Assembly: GCA_023446735.1 (NCBI GenBank)
Contig: JAEXPQ010000158.1
Location: forward strand, 1-37,959
From: Verrucomicrobiota bacterium
Lineage (GTDB): Bacteria; Verrucomicrobiota; Verrucomicrobiia; Opitutales; Opitutaceae
DNA: 37,959 nucleotides
Reading direction: 5' to 3'
Translations under genes and position numbers: made by a program
Notes under the pieces: generated by a model
The model's input: the letters and a program-made list of their open reading frames with translations, nothing else
What the model was told of the DNA's origin: nothing
Database searches by the model: none
Part shown: positions 13,260-21,667 of the stretch, piece by piece
Numbering within the stretch: position 1 is the first letter of the stretch
How the letters are laid out: every line of letters starts with the position of its first letter

Positions 13260-14990
13260 ATGTCCACCGCCGTCCCCTTCCTCCCCGACAACGCGCCGTT
13301 CACGCCCGAGCAACGCGCCTGGCTCAACGGCTTCCTCGCCGGTATCTTCAGCCGCATCGGTTCCGGGGCACCTCAACTTCAACCTTCAACTTCAACCCTT
13401 CCGTCTCCTCCGCCTCGTCCGCTGCTGATCGCCTTCGGTTCCCAGACCGGCACCAGCGAAGGCCTCGCCAAGAAGGCGGCCAAGGAAGCCAAGAAACGCG
13501 GCTTCGCCCCGAAGGTTTGCGACATGGCCGAGGTCACGCTCTCCACGCTCGCCCAGACCTCCGCCGCCCTCCTCATCACCTCCACCTACGGCGACGGCGA
13601 ACCGCCCGATAACGCCAAGACGCTCCACGCCGCCCTCGCCGCCGCCGGCGCACCGCGCCTCGAGAATCTCTCGTTCAGCGTGCTCGCCATCGGCGACCGC
13701 AACTACGCGAAATTTTGCCAATGCGGCAAAGACTTCGACACCCGCCTCGCCGCGCTCGGCGCCACGCCGGTCGCGCCGCTCGCGGAATGCGAACTCGGCA
13801 ACGCCGCCACGTTCACCAAGTGGCTCGACTCCGCCCTCGGGGCGTTTCCCACCAGCAACTCCGTGCCCCAACCCGAAACCCAAAACCCGAAACCCGAAAC
13901 CGTCGTCGAAGACGACGCCGAGCCCACCTACCACCGTGAGAACCCCTTTCCCGCCCGCGTCCTCACCGTCCGCCGCCTGAGCGCCGAAGGTTCCGCGAAG
14001 GAGGTCAATCACGTCGAATTTTCGCTCGAGGGCTCCGATCTCGCCTACGAGGCGGGCGACGCGCTCGGCGTCGTACCTCGCAACGATCCGGAGTTGGTGG
14101 AGGCGGTGCTCACCGCCGCCGGCCACCGCGGCGACGAAACGGTGTCCACCCCGGCCGGCGAACGCCCGCTGCGCGCCGCGCTGATCGACCACCTCGACCT
14201 CGGCAAACCCTCCACCGAGCTTCTCGCCGCGCTCAAGCTCGACACGGCCGCCTCGCCCCACCACGTGCTCGACGCCCTCGCGGCTGCGCCCAACGGCAGA
14301 CCATCCCCCGCCGCCTTCGCCGCCGCCCTCCGGCCGCTCCAAGCGCGCCTCTACTCGATCTCCTCGTCTCCAAAGGCTCATGCCGGCCAGGTGCACCTCA
14401 CCGTCGGCGCCGTGCGTTACGAACTCGGCGGCCGCGGTCGCAAAGGCGTCGCCTCCACATACCTCGCCGAGCGCGCCCTCGCCGCGGGCAAAGTCGGCGT
14501 CTTTGTCCACTCGAACAAGTCCTTCCGCCCACCCTCCGCTGGCGACACACCGATGATCATGGTTGGCCCCGGGACCGGCATCGCGCCCTTCCGCGCCTTC
14601 CTCCACGAGCGTCGCGCCACGGGCGCCAAGGGTCGCAACTGGCTCTTCTTCGGCGACCAGAAGGAAGCGACCGACTTCCTCTACCGCGAGGAACTCACTG
14701 ACCTCCACCGCGACGGCCTACTCACCCGCCTCGACCTCGCCTGGTCGCGCGATCAATCCGCGAAGATCTACGTGCAGAACCGCATGCTCGAGCACGCCGC
14801 CGAACTCTGGTCCTGGCTCGAGGCCGGTGCGCACTTCTACGTCTGCGGCGACGCCAACCGCATGGCCAAGGATGTCCACGCTGCGCTCCTCAAGGTCATC
14901 GAAACCGCCGGCGCCAAAACCCCCGAAGCCGCCGAGGCCTATCTCGCCTCGCTCGCCGCCGCCAAACGCTACGCCCGCGATGTCTACTGA
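13260..14990 (+). CDS. CysJ-like NADPH-dependent diflavin reductase, probable NirA partner
   Basis: A 576-residue diflavin reductase that would carry electrons from NADPH via FAD and FMN to the sirohaem enzyme encoded just upstream. Residues 11-30 hold FTPEQRAWLNGFLAG, resembling the N-terminal motif of NirA. The flavodoxin domain spans about 54-195 (FGSQTGTSEG, STYGDGEPPDN, GDRNYAKFCQ). The CysJ-type FAD domain spans about 225-430 (RLYSISSSP near 363). The NADPH domain follows (MVGPGTGIAPFRAFL, YVCGDANRMAKDV) and ends KRYARDVY. The two linkers at about 38-50 and 199-222 are low-complexity and made of DNA repeats. In sulfate assimilation this protein pairs with CysI; here the partner is NirA-type. 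Its stop overlaps the next gene by 11 bases. Confidence 0.88.
   Translation: MSTAVPFLPDNAPFTPEQRAWLNGFLAGIFSRIGSGAPQLQPSTSTLPSPPPRPLLIAFGSQTGTSEGLAKKAAKEAKKRGFAPKVCDMAEVTLSTLAQTSAALLITSTYGDGEPPDNAKTLHAALAAAGAPRLENLSFSVLAIGDRNYAKFCQCGKDFDTRLAALGATPVAPLAECELGNAATFTKWLDSALGAFPTSNSVPQPETQNPKPETVVEDDAEPTYHRENPFPARVLTVRRLSAEGSAKEVNHVEFSLEGSDLAYEAGDALGVVPRNDPELVEAVLTAAGHRGDETVSTPAGERPLRAALIDHLDLGKPSTELLAALKLDTAASPHHVLDALAAAPNGRPSPAAFAAALRPLQARLYSISSSPKAHAGQVHLTVGAVRYELGGRGRKGVASTYLAERALAAGKVGVFVHSNKSFRPPSAGDTPMIMVGPGTGIAPFRAFLHERRATGAKGRNWLFFGDQKEATDFLYREELTDLHRDGLLTRLDLAWSRDQSAKIYVQNRMLEHAAELWSWLEAGAHFYVCGDANRMAKDVHAALLKVIETAGAKTPEAAEAYLASLAAAKRYARDVY
13371..13396. repeat. In-frame 13-bp tandem repeat in the first flavoprotein linker
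   Basis: Two units, CCTCAACTTCAAC and CTTCAACTTCAAC, lie back to back inside the coding region between the N-terminal helix and the flavodoxin domain. They encode part of a Gln/Ser/Pro-rich linker. Confidence 0.6.
13872..13899. repeat. In-frame 7-bp tandem repeat in the second flavoprotein linker
   Basis: Four heptamers (CCCGAAA, CCCAAAA, CCCGAAA, CCCGAAA) encode PETQNPKPET between the flavodoxin and FAD domains. Gain or loss of one unit would shift the reading frame. Confidence 0.7.
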
Positions 14991-16728
14991 CGGTTCAGTC
15001 CGGCCTGCGACCGACGCCGACGTCAACCGCCTGCTCGCCACCCTGCTTGGCGAACAGCAACGCCTCGCCACCCCTGTCGTCCGCGCCAGCGCCGCCTACG
15101 ACGCCCACTCCGCCGAATCCGCAATCCGCACTCAGCATTCCGAAACTCCGACTTCTGCGCATTCCGCAATCCGCATTCCGCAATCCGCAATCCACCAAGA
15201 TCTCATTCCCCTCTCCGCCCCCGGGCCCGGCGAGCACTACGCGTTCCAGGTCGACCTCGACGCCTGCTCCGGCTGCAAGGCCTGCGTCGCCGCCTGCCAT
15301 TCGCTCAACGGACTCGACGAAACCGAGGCCTGGCGCGACGTGGGCCTGCTCGTCGCCACCGACGACACCCCCTGGCAGCAGACTGTCACGACCGCGTGTC
15401 ACCATTGTTCGGAGCCGGGCTGCCTCGAGGGCTGCCCGGTCGTCGCGTACGAGAAGGATCCGGTGACCGGAATCGTCCGCCACCTCGACGACCAGTGCAT
15501 CGGATGCAGCTACTGCATCCTCAAGTGCCCCTACGACGTCCCGAAGTTCAACGCCCGCCTCGGCATCGTGCGCAAATGCGACATGTGCCAGCAACGCCTC
15601 GCCGTCGGCGAGGCCCCCGCCTGCGTCCAGGCCTGCCCGACCCAAGCCATCAGCATCATCAAGGTCCCGACTGACACCGCCGCTCCGATGGAAGTCACGG
15701 TCTCCGCCTGCGCCTGCGGCGGCTCCTGCAGCTGCAACTCGTCCAACCACGACGCGCACTCATGCCCCACTGACTCCGTCACGTCGGAACGCGACACGCC
15801 GGCCACCGGCCACCGACCACCAGCCACCGCCTTCCTCCCCGGCGCCCCCGATCCCTCCTACACAAAGCCGACCACGCGCTACGTCTCCACGCGCGGCCTA
15901 CCGGCCAACGTCCGCGCCGCCGACGCCGACGACCTCTACGTCCAGCCCGCCCACTGGCCGCTCGTGGTGATGCTCACCCTCACCCAGCTCGCCGTCGGCC
16001 TCCTCGCCACCGCCCCGCTCGCTCCGCTCCCCTTCCCAATCTTCCGCGCGGCCCCCACCCCCGCCGATGCTATCCAATTTGTAACCTATTATGCTACATT
16101 TCCCTCGGCGCACTTGGTCCTTCTCGCGGCGCTCGCCCTGCTCTTCGCCGGCCTCGGCGCCAGCGGATTGCACCTCGGAAAACCGCTCCGCGCGTGGCGC
16201 TTCTTCCTCGGCCTGCGTACCTCGTGGCTCAGTCGCGAGATCCTCGCCTTCTCCAGCTTCGCGCCGCTCGCGCTCGCCGCTCTGCTCTGGCCCGCGTCGC
16301 TGCCCCTGCGCGCCGCGGTGATGGCCGCCGGTCTGCTCGGGGTCTTCTGCTCGGCCATGATCTACATCGACACCCGCCGCCGCTTCTGGCGCGCCCCCTC
16401 GACCTCGCTCCGCTTCTTCGGCACCGGAGTCGTCGCCGCTCTCGCCGCGCTATCGCCGGTCGCCGCCGCGGTAGTGCTGTCCGCCAAGCTCCTGCTCGAA
16501 CTCGCCCAATCGCGCGGTCCCTCGATCTCCGCGCGGCTCCAGCGCGGCCCCTTACGTCCGACCCTGCTCACGCGCTTCGCCCTTGGGCTCGCCGCGATCG
16601 TCGCGTTCCTAGTCGCGCCCACCAGTCTCGCCTTTGCCCTCTTCGCCGCCGGCGAACTCGCCGAACGCGTCCTCTTCTTCCGCTCCGTCGACTCTTCCAA
16701 GATGCCCGGTAACCCGGCCTCCGCATGA
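14980..16728 (+). CDS. Fused four-cluster ferredoxin and DmsC-like membrane anchor
   Basis: A 582-residue electron-transfer protein that joins a DmsB-like subunit to a DmsC-like quinol-interacting anchor. ATG at 14980 lies inside the end of the flavoprotein gene. A repeat-derived linker occupies about residues 45-72. The ferredoxin part has four cysteine groups (CSGCKACVAACH, CHHCSEPGCLEGCP, CIGCSYCILKCP, CDMC...CVQACP), enough for four [4Fe-4S] clusters. An extra CACGGSCSC segment follows near residue 244. From about residue 325 come several membrane helices (WPLVVMLTLTQLAVGLLA, HLVLLAALALLFAGLGA, LRAAVMAAGLLGVFCSAM, GTGVVAALAALSPVAAA and others). Its 4-base overlap with nasA indicates it feeds electrons to that nitrate reductase, possibly from quinol at the inner face of the membrane. 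The domains are clear; the partner and donor are inferred. Confidence 0.88.
   Translation: MSTDGSVRPATDADVNRLLATLLGEQQRLATPVVRASAAYDAHSAESAIRTQHSETPTSAHSAIRIPQSAIHQDLIPLSAPGPGEHYAFQVDLDACSGCKACVAACHSLNGLDETEAWRDVGLLVATDDTPWQQTVTTACHHCSEPGCLEGCPVVAYEKDPVTGIVRHLDDQCIGCSYCILKCPYDVPKFNARLGIVRKCDMCQQRLAVGEAPACVQACPTQAISIIKVPTDTAAPMEVTVSACACGGSCSCNSSNHDAHSCPTDSVTSERDTPATGHRPPATAFLPGAPDPSYTKPTTRYVSTRGLPANVRAADADDLYVQPAHWPLVVMLTLTQLAVGLLATAPLAPLPFPIFRAAPTPADAIQFVTYYATFPSAHLVLLAALALLFAGLGASGLHLGKPLRAWRFFLGLRTSWLSREILAFSSFAPLALAALLWPASLPLRAAVMAAGLLGVFCSAMIYIDTRRRFWRAPSTSLRFFGTGVVAALAALSPVAAAVVLSAKLLLELAQSRGPSISARLQRGPLRPTLLTRFALGLAAIVAFLVAPTSLAFALFAAGELAERVLFFRSVDSSKMPGNPASA
15112..15195. repeat. In-frame heptamer-type repeat tract in the ferredoxin-anchor gene
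   Basis: Irregular copies of AATCCGC and ATTCCGC run through the linker before the ferredoxin domain, clearest at 15161-15193. The protein there repeats SAIR and QSAI. The tract lies in frame and does not interrupt a domain. Confidence 0.65.
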
Positions 16729-19061
16729 AACCGCCGCTCGACCAACTGCTCCACGCCCGCACCGGCGCGATGACGCGCGAGCTCGCGCACACACCGAGCG
16801 AGCTCGGCAATGTCCCCGCGCGCCTCGCTCCGGCCTCCACCGCGCGCTCGATCTGCGGTTTCTGCAGCACGGGATGCTCGCTTCAGATCCACCTCGATGC
16901 CACCGGTCAGGCGATCAACCTCACGCCCGACAAGGTCTACCCGGTGAACCTCGGTATGGCATGTCCAAAAGGTTGGGAAGCGCTCACACCGCTCGCCGCG
17001 TCCGATCGCGCCACCGCGCCGCTGCTGCGCAACCCCGCCACCGGAAAACTCGAACCCGTCGACTGGCCGACCGCCCTCCGGGCCTTCGTCGATAACTTCC
17101 AGGGCATCCAAGCCCGTCACGGCAAGCCGGCACTCTCGTTTCTGAGCACCGGCCAAATCCCGATGGAGGAAATGGCCTTCCTCGGCGCACTCGCGAAGTT
17201 CGGCATGGGCATGCTCCACGTCGACTCCAACACGCGCCAGTGCATGGCCACCGCGCACGTCGCCTACAAGCAGTCCTTCGGTTTCGACGCCCCGCCGTTC
17301 ACCTACGCCGACTTTGAGGAGAGCGACGTGCTCGTGTTCGTCGGCGCCAATCCCTGCATCGCCCACCCGATCATGTGGCAGCGCGTGAAGCGCAACCCCC
17401 ACAACCCGCACATCGTCGTGATCGACCCGCGCCGTACCGAGACCGCGCTCCAAGCCGCCCTCCACGTCGCGCCGTACCCGAAATCTGACCTCACGCTACT
17501 CTACGGCCTCGCCCGCGAGCTGATCCGCCGCGGCAAAGTCGACCGTGCCTTTGTCGAGGCCCACACGCGCGGCTTCGCGGAGTTCGCCGCCTTCGTCGAC
17601 GCCTTCCCCCCCGAACGCGTCGCGCGCGAGACCGGCGTGAACCTCGACGGTCAAAGCGCACTCGCCGCTCTCGTCGCGGCCGGCCAACGCGTCTCGTTCT
17701 GGTGGACGATGGGCGTCAACCAAAGCCACCAGTCGACTCGCACCGCCCAGGCGCTGATCAACCTCGCGCTCATGACCGGCCACATCGGTCGGCCCGGCAC
17801 CGGCGCCAACTCCATCACCGGCCAGTGCAACGCCATGGGCTCGCGCCTCTTCGGCAACGCCACCGGCCTGCTCGGCGGCCGCGACTTCGCCAACCCTGTC
17901 CACCGCGCCCGCGTCGCCGAAGTCCTCGGAATCGATGCCGCCGTGATCCCCACCGACAAGAGCCTCGCCTACGACCAAATCCTCGACGCCATCGACCGTG
18001 GCGAGATCCGCGGGCTCTGGATCATCGCCACAAATACCGCACACTCCTGGACCAACAGCCGCCGCTTCGCCGAACTGCGCAACAAACTCGATTTCCTCGT
18101 CGTGCAGGACATGTACCCGACGACCGAGACCGCGCAGCTCGCCGATCTCGTGCTCCCCGCCGCCGGCTGGGGCGAGAAGGAGGGCGTGTTCATCAACAGC
18201 GAGCGCCGCCTCGGCGTGATTCGCCGCGTCTCCCGCGCGCCCGGTCAGGCCCTGAGCGACTTCGCGATCTTCCAGCTCATCGCCCAAGCGTGGGGCTGCG
18301 GCGAGATGTTCGCCCGCTGGTCTTCTCCCGCCGCCGCGTTCGCGCTCCTGCGCGAGCTCTCCCGCGACCAACCGTTCGATTTTACCGGCATCCGCGACTA
18401 CGCCCACATCGAGTCCGCCGGCGGCATCCAATGGCCCTACACCGCCGCCAACGCGGCGGACCAATTGCGGATTTCAGATCGCGGAGTGCGGAATGAACCA
18501 GCGCAGGCCGGCGGCCCTTCCATTCAACCCAATCTTTCCACCCCAGACGCAGCCGGAACCGACGCACCGGCCGCCCAATCCGCAATCCGCAATCCGCAAT
18601 CCGCAATCTCCGAGCGCCGCCTCTTCGCCGACGGCCGTTTCTTCACGCCCGACGAGCGCGCCGTCTTCCTCTTCGACGAGCCCCGCCCGCTGCCCGAGCC
18701 GCCCGACGCCGAGTACCCGCTTCTCCTCAACACCGGCCGCGGGTCCTCCGCGCAGTGGCACACCGGCTCGCGCACCGACAAGAGCGCCGTGCTCCGCAAG
18801 CTCGCCGCCCGCGCCCACACCCTCGAGATCAATCCCGCCGACGCCGCCCGCCACGGCCTCGCCTCCGGCCAACGCGTCACCGTCTCCTCGCGACGCGGCG
18901 CCGCCGAGGCGGTTGTCTTCGTCACGCCCACGGTCGCGCCCGGCCAGATCTACATGCCGATGCACGGCCCCGAGGTGAACCGCCTTACCTTCCCCTGCTT
19001 CGACCCTCACTCCCGCCAACCCGGCTACAAGGCTTGCGCCGTGCGCCTCGTCGCCTCCTGA
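16725..19061 (+). CDS. nasA: Cytoplasmic assimilatory nitrate reductase catalytic subunit NasA
   Basis: A 778-residue molybdenum enzyme (bis-MGD) that reduces nitrate to nitrite. No twin-arginine signal, so it is cytoplasmic. The N-terminal [4Fe-4S] cluster uses Cys44, Cys47, Cys51 and Cys80 (CGFCSTGC, then MACPKGW). Cys173 in SNTRQCMATA is the expected Mo ligand, as in Nap/Nas enzymes. Other family landmarks are WTMGVNQSHQST, GHIGRPGTGANSITGQCNAM, and the C-terminal cofactor domain beginning PLLLNTGRGSSAQWHTGSRT and ending HSRQPGYKACAVR. The extra C-terminal cluster domain of some NasA proteins is absent. A low-complexity linker of about 40 residues (590-630) contains a 7-bp DNA repeat. It overlaps the ferredoxin-anchor gene by 4 bases and is followed 15 bases later by zwf. 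Confidence 0.93.
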   Translation: MKPPLDQLLHARTGAMTRELAHTPSELGNVPARLAPASTARSICGFCSTGCSLQIHLDATGQAINLTPDKVYPVNLGMACPKGWEALTPLAASDRATAPLLRNPATGKLEPVDWPTALRAFVDNFQGIQARHGKPALSFLSTGQIPMEEMAFLGALAKFGMGMLHVDSNTRQCMATAHVAYKQSFGFDAPPFTYADFEESDVLVFVGANPCIAHPIMWQRVKRNPHNPHIVVIDPRRTETALQAALHVAPYPKSDLTLLYGLARELIRRGKVDRAFVEAHTRGFAEFAAFVDAFPPERVARETGVNLDGQSALAALVAAGQRVSFWWTMGVNQSHQSTRTAQALINLALMTGHIGRPGTGANSITGQCNAMGSRLFGNATGLLGGRDFANPVHRARVAEVLGIDAAVIPTDKSLAYDQILDAIDRGEIRGLWIIATNTAHSWTNSRRFAELRNKLDFLVVQDMYPTTETAQLADLVLPAAGWGEKEGVFINSERRLGVIRRVSRAPGQALSDFAIFQLIAQAWGCGEMFARWSSPAAAFALLRELSRDQPFDFTGIRDYAHIESAGGIQWPYTAANAADQLRISDRGVRNEPAQAGGPSIQPNLSTPDAAGTDAPAAQSAIRNPQSAISERRLFADGRFFTPDERAVFLFDEPRPLPEPPDAEYPLLLNTGRGSSAQWHTGSRTDKSAVLRKLAARAHTLEINPADAARHGLASGQRVTVSSRRGAAEAVVFVTPTVAPGQIYMPMHGPEVNRLTFPCFDPHSRQPGYKACAVRLVAS
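18577..18607. repeat. In-frame (AATCCGC)4 heptamer repeat inside nasA
   Basis: Four perfect 7-base units and a partial fifth encode the QSAIRNP pattern in a linker before the last domain of NasA. Since 7 is not a multiple of 3, slipped-strand gain or loss of one unit would truncate the enzyme before its C-terminal cofactor domain. Confidence 0.85.
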
Positions 19062-19076
19062 TTCCCGCCTCTACCC

Positions 19077-20618
19077 ATGTCCGACTCCGCTCGTCACCCG
19101 TTTCTGCAGGGCCTGAGCAAACACCGCGGCACGCCGCCGACCATCGTCGTGATCTTCGGCGCCTCCGGCGACCTAACTGCGCGCAAGCTCCTGCCGGCGC
19201 TCTACAACCTCGCCCACGACAACCTGCTCCCGGCCGAATTCCACCTCGTCGGCTTCAGCCGCTCGCCACTGCCCGACGCCGAATTCCGCACGCTCGCCAC
19301 CAAGGCCGTGCGCGACTTCTCGCGGCGCGCCCCGCACACCGCGGTACTCGAGCGCCTCGCCGAACGCCTCTCGTACGTGGCCGGCGGTTACGACGAGCCC
19401 GCCGCTTTCGCCCGCCTCGCCGTGCACATCGCCGAGGTCGAGCGGCGCCTCGGGGCCGACGCGCAGGTGCTCTGCTACATCTCCACGCCGCCCTCCGTCT
19501 TCGTCCCGATCCTGCACCAGCTTGGCGCCTGCGGCCTCGCCGCCCGCCACCTCGAAAGTCCGCTGCACACGAAGGTTGTCATCGAGAAGCCCTTCGGTCG
19601 CGACCTCGCCTCCGCCCGGGCGCTCAACACCGCCATCCGCGAGGTCTGCACCGAGAAGCAGGTGTACCGGATCGACCACTATCTCGGGAAGGAGACCGTG
19701 CAGGACCTGCTCGTGCAGCGTTTCGCCAACGCGATCTTCGAGCCCCTCTGGAACCGCAACTTCGTCGACCACGTCCAGATCACCGTGGCCGAGAACCTCG
19801 GCGTCGGCACGCGCGGCGGCTACTACGAGCAGAGCGGCGCCCTGCGCGACATGATCCAGAACCACACCATGCAACTGCTCGCGCTCACCGCGATGGAGCC
19901 CCCCGTCTCCCTCGATGCCGAGGCCGTGCGCGACGAGAAGGTGAAGGTCCTCCAGGCGATCCAGCCCCTCACCCTCGGGCCCGATGGCGACACCGCCCGC
20001 GCGCAGTACGCCCCCGGCATGGTCGGCGGCAAGATGGTCCCGGGCTACCTCGAGGAGCCGGGCATCGCGGCCGATTCCGCCACCGAGACCTACGCCGCGC
20101 TGCGCCTCTCCATCAACAACTGGCGCTGGCAGGGCGTGCCCTTCTACCTGCGCTCCGGCAAGCGCCTCGCCCGCCGCGTGTCCGAGATCGCGATTCAGTT
20201 CAAGCGCCCGCCCGGCACGCTCTTCGCCGCCGCCGGCGAACGTTTCGCCCTCTCGCCCAACACCCTCTCCTTCCTCATCCAGCCCGACGAGGGCCTCTCG
20301 CTCGTCCTCAACGGCAAGGTCCCCGGCCTCGAGACCCGCACCCAGCCCGTGAAAATGAGCTTCCGCTACGCCGCGACCTACGGCTCCGACACCCCCGAGG
20401 CCTACGAACGCCTCGTGCTCGACGCCCTCACCGGCGACGGCACCCTCTTCATCCGCGGCGACGAGGCCGAAGCCTCCTGGAAACTCTGCACCCCCGTGCT
20501 CGATTCCTGGCGCGAGTCCGGTCGCCAAGACATGGACACCTACGCCGCCGGCTCCTGGGGTCCCAACGCCGCCGACACCCTCCTCGCCCGCCACGGCCAC
20601 CAATGGCGGCGGCCCTGA
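19077..20618 (+). CDS. zwf: Glucose-6-phosphate 1-dehydrogenase
   Basis: A 513-residue enzyme of the oxidative pentose phosphate pathway that oxidises glucose-6-phosphate and reduces NADP+. The nucleotide-binding motif GASGDLTARKLLPAL lies near residue 28, VIEKPFGRDL follows, and the catalytic signature RIDHYLGKE is near residue 198. The C-terminal domain ends with the usual aspartate-rich tail region (SWGPNAADTLLARHGHQW). Length is normal. It starts 15 bases after nasA on the same strand and is followed 2 bases later by opcA. This makes cotranscription with the nitrate/nitrite reductase genes likely and would supply NADPH for the flavoprotein; that functional link is inference. Confidence 0.96.
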   Translation: MSDSARHPFLQGLSKHRGTPPTIVVIFGASGDLTARKLLPALYNLAHDNLLPAEFHLVGFSRSPLPDAEFRTLATKAVRDFSRRAPHTAVLERLAERLSYVAGGYDEPAAFARLAVHIAEVERRLGADAQVLCYISTPPSVFVPILHQLGACGLAARHLESPLHTKVVIEKPFGRDLASARALNTAIREVCTEKQVYRIDHYLGKETVQDLLVQRFANAIFEPLWNRNFVDHVQITVAENLGVGTRGGYYEQSGALRDMIQNHTMQLLALTAMEPPVSLDAEAVRDEKVKVLQAIQPLTLGPDGDTARAQYAPGMVGGKMVPGYLEEPGIAADSATETYAALRLSINNWRWQGVPFYLRSGKRLARRVSEIAIQFKRPPGTLFAAAGERFALSPNTLSFLIQPDEGLSLVLNGKVPGLETRTQPVKMSFRYAATYGSDTPEAYERLVLDALTGDGTLFIRGDEAEASWKLCTPVLDSWRESGRQDMDTYAAGSWGPNAADTLLARHGHQWRRP

Positions 20619-20620
20619 CC

Positions 20621-21601
20621 ATGTCCGCCGTCTTCCAAGCCCTCCCCGGTCAGCCGGTCCCCGTCGCCGAGATCGCCGCCCGCCTCGCCCACCTCTGGAC
20701 CGACGAGGCCGACCACGGCCGCCCCGCCCCCGGCCGCGACGATGCCAAGGCCTCGCAAATCAACCTCGTCGTCCACTTCGGCTTCGGCACCACACCGGAG
20801 GACGCGCTCGCGCAGTTCCGCCACATCAGCGACTTCGCCGCGCGCTACCCGAGCCGTGTGGTCGTGCTCTGTCCCCACGATCCGGAGGCACCGGTCCACG
20901 AAATGAGCGCGAAGATCTACGGCGAATGTTTCCTCGGCCGCACGCCCGGCGACTCGCGTTGCTGCGAGTTCGTGCTGCTCAGCTACCCGTTCGCCGCGCG
21001 CCGTTTCCTCGAAAGCCAGGTCTCGATCTGCCTCACGCCCGATCTGCCGCTCTACTACTGGGCGCACGCCTTCACCGACTGCGGTCGCATGGCCGACTAC
21101 CGGTTCCTCATCCAGAGGGCCCGGCGCTTCATCTTCGACTCCGCCGTCGTCCCCGCCGACGCCGTCACCTACCCGTGGCCGCGCACCGACCACGTGCGCG
21201 ACCTCGCCCACGCCCGGCTCCTGCCCGTGCGGCAGACCCTCGGCCAGTTCCTCGCCCGGCACCCGGCCGCGCAGCTCGCCACCGGCCTGCGCGAGGTCGT
21301 CGTGACCCACGGCGCCCCGCTCGCCGCCGAAGGCCACGCGCTCCTGCGCTGGGCCGCCGAGCGTCTCCACGCCTGCGGCGCCCGGGCCGAGGTGCCCCAG
21401 CTCAACGTGATCTCCCGCGCCGCCGACACGCTCGGCCTGGAACTGCGCTACGACACGCCCTCGCAGTTCATCTGGATCGGCAACCTCACCCACGGAGAAG
21501 CCTGCCTCTCCGCCGACCTCGGCGCCACCTCCAGCCGACTCTCCACCCCGGTTCACCTCCTCACGCCGGAGGCCGCCCTAGCCGACGCGATGTTTTTCTG
21601 A
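20621..21601 (+). CDS. opcA: Glucose-6-phosphate dehydrogenase assembly protein OpcA-like
   Basis: A 326-residue protein of the OpcA family, which in cyanobacteria and actinobacteria binds and activates glucose-6-phosphate dehydrogenase. Visible features are SQINLVVHFG near the N-terminus, VVVLCPHDPE, KIYGECFLGRTPGDSRCCE and VSICLTPDLPLYYWAHAF, then helical and beta segments of the C-terminal half. ATG at 20621 is chosen because it sits directly after the zwf stop; an in-frame ATG at 20603 would overlap zwf by 16 bases. The zwf-opcA pair is a common arrangement. Five cysteines are present, of interest because OpcA regulation is redox-linked in cyanobacteria, but whether they matter is unknown. 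Confidence 0.85.
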   Translation: MSAVFQALPGQPVPVAEIAARLAHLWTDEADHGRPAPGRDDAKASQINLVVHFGFGTTPEDALAQFRHISDFAARYPSRVVVLCPHDPEAPVHEMSAKIYGECFLGRTPGDSRCCEFVLLSYPFAARRFLESQVSICLTPDLPLYYWAHAFTDCGRMADYRFLIQRARRFIFDSAVVPADAVTYPWPRTDHVRDLAHARLLPVRQTLGQFLARHPAAQLATGLREVVVTHGAPLAAEGHALLRWAAERLHACGARAEVPQLNVISRAADTLGLELRYDTPSQFIWIGNLTHGEACLSADLGATSSRLSTPVHLLTPEAALADAMFF

Positions 21602-21667
21602 GCGGAGCCCGCGCCCGGGGGCAAGCCCGCCCCTTCCACCGCTGGTGCCGCGCGCAGCGCCTCCGCA

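Noticed and set aside
15112..15195. CRISPR-like array
   Set aside because: The repeats are 7 bases and directly adjacent, without spacers; this is a simple tandem repeat.
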